Shown: piece by piece, positions 55,667 through 64,000 of the stretch | Numbering within the stretch: position 1 is the stretch's first letter | How the letters are laid out: each line of letters opens with the position of its first letter | From: Nymphaea colorata | Taxonomy: Eukaryota; Streptophyta; Magnoliopsida; Nymphaeales; Nymphaeaceae | Direction of reading: 5' to 3' | NCBI RefSeq assembly: GCF_008831285.2 | Contig: NC_045138.2 | Span: 17,517,934-17,581,933 of the forward strand | Length of the DNA: 64,000 nucleotides | Program-made: the position numbers and the translations under genes | Notes under the pieces: generated by a model | Told to the model about the DNA's origin: nothing | Seen by the model: the letters and a program-made list of their open reading frames with translations, nothing else | Database searches by the model: none

Positions 55667-56267
55667 CGTGTGTGTGTGTGTGCGTGCGTGCACACCTGTG
55701 TGTTGGAAAAGGAGGTTGTACGTGTAAGATGAAATGATGTCATTGAGAATTAATAAGAATATGTAATTTTACCTTAGCATCTTAGACTGGTCGACTGGAT
55801 TCATCTCACACCACAAAATTTTCTGCTTCCCACTTGCATGTACACTACACATTTGAGGTGTATTCATGAAATTCTGGAAAAACAGAAAGAAAGATATGCC
55901 GATCCTCCTGATATTAATAGATTATATAATGTCCCAATATGTGTAAAATTTACAGTTGCTGTAACGTGTTTTTGCTGGTTAGCAACTGAGGACATCTTGG
56001 TTTCCAAGTAAACCCCTTTCTTCTCTTATAATATATATGCCAAGTGTCTTTCGGCTGAACATCCAATGCTCTGGTTGCGTGCAAGTTATAAAACTTAGTT
56101 TTCTACCGTATAGAGCATGATGAGCATTGTAGATTTGTTGAGTAATTTTTTCACAGGAAATGTATGAGTAGTCATTAGTTTTCTTCTCTGTTTTGATTTT
56201 TCATGGTTTTCTTGGGAACACGGTATCTGATTCTTTGAGCATTTTCTTGCTGCCAGCTGCAAACAGA
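54501..56267 (+). promoter_or_regulatory. eS28 promoter, 5' UTR exon and long 5'-UTR intron
   Basis: A TATA box (TATATAAG) lies at 54513-54520. It is followed by two overlapping telo-box motifs (TTTAGGGTT at 54528-54536 and 54535-54543), the signature of plant ribosomal-protein promoters. A short non-coding exon ends CCTCGAGAG, with donor GTAATT at 54611. The next acceptors (CTGCCAG at 56256 or AAACAG at 56266) sit just before the eS28 ATG, giving an intron of about 1.65 kb. The intron contains a CT-TA-TG compound microsatellite (about 55577-55690) and no gene. Joining the promoter to eS28 is inference from orientation and the lack of another gene between them. Confidence 0.7.
55577..55692 (+). 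repeat. Compound microsatellite (CT)n(TA)n(TG)n
   Basis: About 38 bases of CT/TC are followed by a TA tract of about 25 bases and about 50 bases of TG with occasional CG. It lies in the presumed eS28 5'-UTR intron. Both-strand open frames over it are low-complexity by-products. Confidence 0.95.
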
Positions 56268-56465
56268 ATGGATACTCAAGTCAAACTTGCCGTCGTTGTT
56301 AAAGTGATGGGCCGAACTGGTTCCCGTGGGCAAGTGACTCAGGTCAGAGTCAAGTTTCTGGATGATCAGAATCGACTGATCATGAGGAATGTTAAAGGAC
56401 CTGTTAGAGAAGGAGACATTCTCACCCTTCTCGAGTCAGAAAGAGAAGCGAGGAGGTTGCGCTGA
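56268..56465 (+). CDS. RPS28: 40S ribosomal protein eS28 (RPS28)
   Basis: This encodes a 65-residue small-subunit protein, the normal full length. It starts [20 protein letters not shown] and ends [12 protein letters not shown]. The whole OB-like fold is present: [37 protein letters not shown] and the basic C-terminus that reaches the mRNA exit channel. The coding sequence is uninterrupted in one exon, as in other plants, with TGA at 56463. The start is fixed by family length. The first in-frame upstream Met would add residues not seen in eS28. The promoter lies about 1.7 kb upstream, across a 5'-UTR intron. Confidence 0.97.
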   Translation: MDTQVKLAVVVKVMGRTGSRGQVTQVRVKFLDDQNRLIMRNVKGPVREGDILTLLESEREARRLR

Positions 56466-59400
56466 AGATGGCCGTTTTGCTTTTTATTTTTGGATGTGGT
56501 GAATGTCAATTTTGAAGGGACGTTTCTGTCTGAATTCCGATCAAGCATGTCAGGAAACTATTGTTTTGTTGCGTTTCAGTTGATGGCTTTATCTGTACTT
56601 TGAGGACACACCTCTAGATTATCTGACTATTTGTTTGGTTGCTAGCAGTTTTTGCGATTATGCTGCATCTTATTTGATTGTTATTGGGTAATCTTATCTG
56701 TTTTTAGTACACTGGGTGTACTAAAATCTTGCATTCAATGGGTGTTGGGTTTCAGATTTTCTTATGAGGTTGGACTAATAGGGATTTCAACAATTGGATG
56801 CAACCCTGTCAAGGGAGACACCTCACTTATTAATCAAGAACTAAGGAATCCGCAGAATTATCACTAGCAAGTAGAGCAGAACAAAAATCTTTATAGAGGA
56901 GACAAGAACCACTGTACGGGAGATAGGGTCTTCCAGAAAACCCCGATAATCTCGGAGAAGTTCTGTAGTAAGGTGAATCAAGTAAACACCTTGCTGTTGG
57001 GATCTGAAACAAACTCTTTATAGAAGGATAGGGAAGACCGCAAGAGTTACAATACTCAAATGCACCTTCTGTGGACGCCATTCCTTCAAGCTTAAGATCA
57101 GATTCACCCCGTCTTTCACTGTAAAAATACATTTCCACAATGAACTCCTATTTGAAGGAATGCTGTGAACGCCCTCCTGCTTGTGATCACAAAAGCCACC
57201 TTATGTGCCTTCTTCCTGACACGGGCACCACTTCATAGTGGAATGAGATTGCAAAGGTGGGTTCGAAAAATTGGGAATGATACCGATTTTCAGTCACAGG
57301 AAGATGTATTTGTGGTGTGCGTTGGCCAAAGATTGATTCAGAACTAAGTCTCTTAAATCATCCCAAAGCACGCGATGAAACTCACCGGAGTGCATGCCTT
57401 GCTTCTATGGTAGATAGAGTTGAATATTCTCTATTTTTTCTGAACTGCTACAGGAAGGATCATGTTCCATATCCTTGGTGTCTATCCCTGCTTAAGGGAG
57501 AAGGTTCTCTACTTCTTAATCCCGCAGAGATTGTCATAGAAGAGTAAGTTCTTGTAGACATTTCTGGTGATGAAAGACTGCACCCTTTTAGCAAAATTGC
57601 ACATGAAGAATATGTAGCTTGTGGATTCTTCGGTGGCCTAGTAGATGCAACAAAACTGGCAGGAAAAAACCCATCTTCTTCATTATCCAAGCAGTGAGCA
57701 TTCAAATCTTCGCATGCTAAATATAGGAACCATTTGGAATTGGGGGTGGACGGATGATGCTTAATTTCGATCTCTCTATTCCCACGCATCAGACAGTATT
57801 TACTGACATCGAGTGTAGCACCTCTGAAGGCGTTGCGAATTGAAGTTGAGCGTATCCTTAGGTGTCATTTATCATCTTGAGAGAGAGAAACCATGGGAGA
57901 AGATGAAGACATCTCAGCAGAAACAATGTGTGAACATAAGACGTGAAATGATAAATGGGTCTCTAAGCAAAGCACGTAAACGTTTCTATATTCATGGAGA
58001 TACGGAACAACGTATAAGTTATCATGCTTGCATATCCATCCATCATTTGAGTCTCCAATCATTATTTAATTACATATCAGATTTGACCTATGGACGAATA
58101 TGCATGCTTCTTTGAGTAATATTAATGAGATTCCCCAAATTACCTTTCTTTCACATGTGGCTCGATCAAAACCTTCAAGGAAATACAGGTGGCCAGAAAA
58201 CTCATTACCAGCAATCACAGTGCGTTAAAAAATAATAATTCTCAAATTAATCAATATCCCTTTGTCCGTATTTCATCAGTATTTCAAAAATGCGCGATAT
58301 TTTCTTGATATCGCATAATCAGTGACTCTACGTAGTTAGCGCCATGGTCCTTTCATGGTTTGTTGTCACAAACTTCTGCCAGCATTTCCACTCACACTTT
58401 GACTGAATAATCGAGTGACCCTTCTCTCAAACAGGAGCATTGGTGGGGCTGGACTTCTTTCTTGGATCTGAATTTGAAGAAAAATGATCTTCTGATTACA
58501 CTATTTGTGTTTCTGGCATTGAAATGAATCCAATTCTGCTTTGACATGTGCAAAGGAATGATAGCATCAAATTCTCCCTTTTATCTTTCTAAAGCAACAT
58601 CTCACTTTTGCAATTGTATGGTAGCCCTCTATGCTGCTACATCTATGGCCACTTCTGTCACCATTCTTTTCTTTCATGTCCCTCTGATCACAGCCCTGCG
58701 GTTGGTAAAGTAGAAGAAAAGGCCCTAGGTTTGTTCTTTTCTTTTTTCTTCTAATCTCTACTTCTGCCTTTTGAGACCAAAAAATCCACCAATTGATCCT
58801 GCAATCAGTAGGATTGCAATTAGTCTGCGATGATGTAAAGGCTCTGGATTCTGATCGGGCCTGGGCATTACAAGTTCAGAATCATAGAGATCGATGAGGA
58901 AATATATAATTGAATCTGGTCAGTTCAGGATCGTTCAATTGCATTTAGCTGGATCTGGATTGACATGCAAACCTTCATAATAGATATGCATGTGGTTATT
59001 AATCGGGCACAGGTTCGGTGTGTTGGCTTCTGCCAGTGTCAAGAAAATTGGGTTTTGAATTTACCCAGATCGCAATTTAACTGAATCTGTAATGAACAGG
59101 CAAAAATGTTGTTATATTTATTTTAAAATAGTTAATAGATAGTCAAGAATAAGAAAATTTGGATTTGGATTTTTTCTCTTTGTTTTCCGAGATAGCAATC
59201 GAATTCTTATTTGGAAGTGAGAATGATTTGTTTAATTATTTTCCACTTCATACTTGGCGATAGACAAGTTATATTAGTTGTTGGACCTCTGGTTCTCTTA
59301 AACCTATAGGAAATACCATAAGTTTCTTATCAATCTTTTACTTTTAGATGATGCTCCGGGTGAGCGCAAGGAATCCCACTGCCTGAATGAGAGCCGGTGC

Positions 59401-61264
59401 TTGAAGCAAGTAACTATGTACTATGACTAGGTACACGGGAATCAAATGAAAACACACCTTTCCGTAACAACGCCTGCAAACCAGCTTACTATGCCCCTTG
59501 AAGCAATCTTCCCAACGATGCTTGCTCCAGAAGCATCTAACTGCGTGTTTTCTAGTGCTTTCTCAAATTTACAGGAAGCTTTCTTAAAATGTGGTCGCTC
59601 TTTAACAGATAGATATTCTTTCTTGATATTGGAATTTTCTTTTTATGCTCAAACAGTGTACTTTCTGGTTGATTTAAAACTTTTTTCTGTAATAAGATTG
59701 GAAATAATGTATTTCGCAAATGCTTCCGACATGTACTAAAGATAAGAAAGGGGCATGATAGCTAATTATGTGTTTATATTTTCTATGAACATACCAATTA
59801 TTGCTCTTGTTCTTGGTGGTGTTGTTTTCACTGTTCATTAACATAACTGACAAGGAGTTCTTCGAGGACCATACCATTTTGTCTTGAGAACACTTTAGGA
59901 AGCTAAAACTTTAATCGCAGACTACAAATCCAAGAGTATCCATCTTATCCCCCTTCCCCTCTCCCTTTTTACGACATTTTATTCCCTTACAGTGACTTGC
60001 TTTTACGAGTAAAAATCAGATCACTTTTCATTTACACCTTTCTAAGTTCCCCAAAAAACCAGAACCCTTCATGTGATTGTCATTATACTCTCAGAAACAT
60101 CTGTTATGTAACCCAAGTTACTGGGTGACACAAGCAGATGGTGGCTTGTTCTGAGTTCACCTTTGCTCCTTGCAAGTTTCTTCATCACTAAGTTTCAGAT
60201 GACCAAGATGGCACCAATCTCATGAGAACATCTCTCCCTCTCCCTGGCTGTGTATACTGTCATATTTATAGGGGGATTCAACGCCATTGTTTTATTTCAT
60301 GACAAAGGAACATTCAAAAAGTAGGGTCTGCTCCTTCAGAGTAAAACCTTGAGTGAACCCTGAACGTCATGCAATGTAGTGCCGTTGATTTGCGATTGTT
60401 GATTCTGATATACATATCGAATTGTTGATTTTCTTCAAGAATGAGGGGCCCTTGTAAGCTCAAACTTATATTTAGATTGGCAGATAAATCAATGCACTGA
60501 TCGCATATATCTCCATACTCTTCTTTGGATATACAGATCTCATTCAGTTTATGTTCATATAGCAGCTTTAATTAAGGAGGAAAGAGGAATACTGGCTTCT
60601 AGTGGCTTTAGTGGGTAATAATAGTATAGGTTAGGTTGAGGAAGATGCTGCTGCCTCCAGCATGTACCTCTCCTTGAGGTTGGTGAAAAGCCAACCAAAG
60701 GAGAAAAAAAGGCCTACTGATGCACTGAGCACAATAACCACAACTTTTTCCTTGCTTCTTTATTTACGAGTCTCTGTCTTTTCTCTCTCAATTATTGCTA
60801 GTGTGCTCAAGAGGAGCTTTGAAAAAAATCCATCCACCTCATACTCAACTAAGCAGTTCATACTCAATTTCTCTATTGACCCCAATGCCAATGCATCCCC
60901 TTTTGAGCCACCCACAACTTCCGGTTCAAAATTGACATCCCTGTCTTCAAATTGCCCGAAATTCAAATAAAATAAAGGCAGAAGTGGATTGTCAATCTGT
61001 GTCCATGCCTCCATATTTATTATTTGTATATTTTTTATGTCCAACTGAACTTTCATAATGGGGCCCTTATCCCACTACCGACCACAAACCGTCAAAAAGT
61101 TTTTTGGAAATCCAACTCCACATTTCATTGTTCCCATCCCCACCAAAAAGCAGCAAAAACCAATTTCACAGTTCACCCCTTCACCCCAATCAACCAAAAA
61201 AGTAAAAGGAATATTAAGATTTTTCTAGTCACAGTATCATTAATATTTGAAGAGATTGCCACAG

Positions 61265-61297
<33 letters not shown>

Positions 61298-61398
61298 CCA
61301 AGCCCATAACCCAATCAGAGAATCAACCCCTGATCATGAACCATGGGCGCAGGTTCTCGTGGTCAGCATGCCATGAGGTGCTAAGGGAGCAGGGAGTA
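56466..61398. other. Long intergenic region between eS28 and the bHLH gene
   Basis: No gene was recognised over about 4.9 kb. 56830-57800 has a different, less AT-rich composition and several overlapping open frames on both strands without recognisable domains, perhaps a retroelement remnant. A minus-strand frame at 61056-60606 is open except for one stop and ends in a hydrophobic stretch, but has no recognisable homology. A GA tract lies at 61268-61294, within the likely 3' UTR of the bHLH gene. Confidence 0.45.
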
Positions 61399-64000
61399 CT
61401 ATGATTGTGTGCTTGGTTCTGGTTTGACTCTGGTAGCAGGTGCATCTGGCTGGTGTGTGTGGTACATGGCCATGGCCAGTGAGATGGGCATGAGGCAGAG
61501 GTCCTTAGACTGGAGGAACTGCATGGCTGCACCCACATCCTCTTCCATGAGCTTAGCAACCTGCCGCTCTGTTCCATCCGCGGACCATTTGTCCCAAACT
61601 TGTTGTTGCTGCGGTTGCTTGGATGAACCTCCACTTGCTTCTCCCTGCACTCAACACATCACACATCATACATAGGCATGGTGACAGAACTGAGCAAAAA
61701 AATGGCTCCTATATCGACAATACATCAACAAAAAACTGATTAAGTTAAATCACAGGAAAACAGAATGGTTTTATTTGTCAAGAGATAACATAAATGTAAA
61801 TAGAAAAACCTAAATTATGATATTTTCGTCAAATCAGAATACACACTCTTTGCTATTAAAGATGGCAAATATCATGTTCTTTTGACAGTGTTCTCATTCC
61901 TTATACATACAACTATATAATATACAACCACTCTAAACACAAGTTTAATGTGGCAGATGGAATAATGGGCTGATAAAGCTCCACTATCCAGACATTGTTC
62001 CCAAGATTCGAATCCCAAGAAGAGACATCTACACACCAGCCTGCTCCAGTAAAAAAAAAAAAGGAAAAGAATAAAGAAGCACCTAATTCGATGCTAAAGG
62101 GCTAACAGACAATTTGCTTGCTTAAATAAATCCGATGACGACTGAGAAGTCATATTGGCAGTAGGCGTATTGCGAGGATATCCTTTGTTTGGCACACAAT
62201 TTATGCCATTCTTTGAAATAAAACAAAAAAAGTGCTAAATTTTCTCAAGAATGAAGTACATAATGGGTGCTATTGTATTGTTTGCATGCCTCAAATGCAC
62301 ATCCACCTTTTCTGCAGACATAAATACGAGCAAACATGGAAAAAGGAAATACTGTTTCTGGACCACGCAGGCCCCAATATTCTTAGTCATGGAAAAAGTA
62401 GGAATGTGAATTGAGTTATACTGAAGAGTTGAGTCCTTTAATAAAAATCTTCAAAATATGCCCAGAGATAATTTCTCTACCAAAAGAAGCAAAAGGTGCA
62501 CAGCTTGTCTCGTCTGTTTAAGTGATATAATCACAACTGTAAATGCAATGGACACAAGTACAGACAACAACTGGAAAGCTTATTCCAGAATTGAATTTAT
62601 CATTTCAGAAAAGGTAAAATTAGGCAAGGATAAATATAGATTTTAAATGAAATATCACCTCGATAGTGGGAGATGGGATGTCAGCCACTAGTTGCGCAAC
62701 AGTTCCTGCCCCACCTAGCCTGCTCATGCTTAACACCTGTTAAAGTTTAATCAACACTTTACTAAGTTACAATATCTAGACAAAAATATGTCCTAACAGA
62801 CAAAAAGGAGTATCTCTGCTTCTACTTTCACTCAGGATCCTAAAAGTGATAGGAATGAAAGACGTGCATCATTGTCAAGCTGATAAATGGGGTGCCAGCT
62901 AGACTAGCCACTTTGCATAATTTTTTGAAATGAGTTAAAAGAAGCATCTGATAGTGAGAGTCACCACATTTAACAATGACATGAAACTACTGCATATCCA
63001 GCCAACTACACTATGATATAATGATTAAGCTTATGAAATCCACCATTCCTGCATATCTAGTGAACCATCCACAGAAGTGCTTAGGCAGTCCTTAATATGA
63101 CGATGAATCAGAAAGTGAAATGCATAAACATAAAGCAAATGCCACATGAGTAAAAAGCAAAATGAATATAGCAAACTGCTGGTGCATTATGGCTAGTAGA
63201 GAGGAAAATTTCCCCAATTAATAGAGAAAGAGAGAGAGCTTTCGCCAATTAGTAGGAGAGAGCAACATTACATTTACTTGTAATCTGAGAAACTTTACGT
63301 AGTCCATAATTTCGTCAAGCATGGCTGCTCTGTCCGTCTGCATAAAGATTAAGGAAAGCAAATAAACAAAATTAAAAATTAAATTTAAAAATTTGAAAAC
63401 AGGAAAAAATGGGAAATTACAGTGACAAATGGGTAATGTCCAAGTGTCCACATTGCGTGTTTCTGAAAATAGGTAATACTTGACATGGAGGAAGATGAGT
63501 TGACTATCGAACAACAAAGACCATATTTTTTAATTTTCAGAGAATTTATCCAGCTAGGATGATATCCATAAAGCTTGGAGGACCAAGAGGTTGGTCAAAC
63601 AAGCATCACTTTCTTCAAGAAACAGTGTTTCTGTGTATCCAGACAACTAGATGAGGCTTTCTAACATTAATAGTTGGCATTTATTAGGTTAAGAGCAATT
63701 ACTCAGCTCATCATAACTTGTTCACAAATATGCGAATGACGTATATGGCTCCAGAAAATGAAAGCCTCCTTGAAAAACAGGCATGCTAGGCAAGGGCCTA
63801 GAACTACTCCAGCGACAACAAGATTAAAGCACTACAGGCTAAATGGTGCCATATCACTGTCAATTATGTGGGGCCAGCACTGTACAGCCATGATGATTGA
63901 CCTAGAAAACAATACATTGATTGTGCCGGAGCAGTAGGCGTAGGATAAGTTGAAGGAAATGCAATGCTTTATTCCATGACACCCTGATCCCTTCAGAAGA
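61399..64000 (-). CDS. bHLH transcription factor, UNE12 (bHLH59)/bHLH7-like, 3' exons, runs off the right edge
   Basis: Three terminal exons were found on the minus strand. The first is 63337-63272 ([20 protein letters not shown] plus VN), the second helix of the bHLH, with donor GTAATG. The second is 62736-62659 ([20 protein letters not shown], ending SPTIE). The third is 61644-61399 ([10 protein letters not shown] .. [20 protein letters not shown] .. [20 protein letters not shown]) with TAG stop. All three join in phase 0. The order [27 protein letters not shown] and [23 protein letters not shown] is characteristic of the UNE12/LRL subgroup. UNE12 is linked to fertilisation and, more recently, thermal responses in Arabidopsis. 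The basic region and N-terminus lie beyond 64000; I found no further exon in 63338-64000. The usual Lys after LRLQV is Asn here. Confidence 0.93.

Noticed and set aside
55300..55743. Open frames with His-Thr, Ile-Tyr and Arg-Glu repeats
   Set aside because: Translations of the compound microsatellite in the presumed eS28 5'-UTR intron.
60606..61056. Minus-strand frame ending in a hydrophobic stretch (VVVIVLSASVGLFFSFGWLF)
   Set aside because: Contains a stop, has no recognisable homology, and the opposite strand is equally open; kept only as a note in the intergenic entry.

Overview
This is plant nuclear DNA from a flowering plant. Spliced genes with GT-AG introns, plant-only families (plant-type 3-ketoacyl-CoA synthase, PLS-class PPR protein, UNE12-type bHLH), telo-box ribosomal-protein promoters, a plastid DNA fragment and abundant degenerate transposon sequence all agree. 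The very GC-rich first exon of the KCS gene beside AT-rich genes recalls monocots or early-diverging angiosperms, but I cannot name the species.

Seven genes are well supported. They are a DJ-1/PfpI family gene cut by the left edge (1-367, minus); a KCS11/KCS4-like very-long-chain fatty acid elongase (6275-9873, minus) with a one-base frameshift in exon 1; ribosomal protein eL27 (35361-35768, plus); tryptophan synthase alpha subunit with nine exons (43971-49145, plus); an E/E+ class PPR protein (51606-53591, minus); ribosomal protein eS28 (56268-56465, plus, with a promoter and 5'-UTR intron about 1.7 kb upstream); and a UNE12-like bHLH gene cut by the right edge (61399-64000, minus). They are unrelated housekeeping or metabolic genes and form no pathway cluster. 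Two broken copies lie between and beside TSA1 and the PPR gene: a PPR 5' fragment (49320-49650) and a TSA1 exon-7 fragment (51258-51520). Together they record an old tandem duplication of the TSA1-end plus PPR pair.

From about 10 to 34 kb there is no intact gene. This accessory block contains a cluster of five large inverted repeats (14.9-15.6, 17.3-18.3, 19.8-20.7, 21.0-22.7 and 29.5-30.4 kb). One of them is a head-to-head palindromic duplication of the 5' end of a U-box E3 ligase gene. Another has inner arms of about 265 bp that are almost identical. A direct segmental duplication (about 15.2-19.3 and 24.1-27.4 kb, offset about 8.2-8.9 kb) underlies the block. Also present are terminal-inverted-repeat elements, one containing a fragment of plastid atpF, and many copies of a short non-autonomous repeat. 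Any of the inverted repeats would fold into a long hairpin if transcribed, so the block is a candidate small-RNA locus. The U-box palindrome is the most notable object in the window.

The intergenic stretches at 0.4-6.2, 35.8-43.9 and 56.5-61.4 kb hold microsatellites, short tandem repeats and repeat debris, with no further gene I can defend. No tRNA, rRNA or CRISPR array was recognised.
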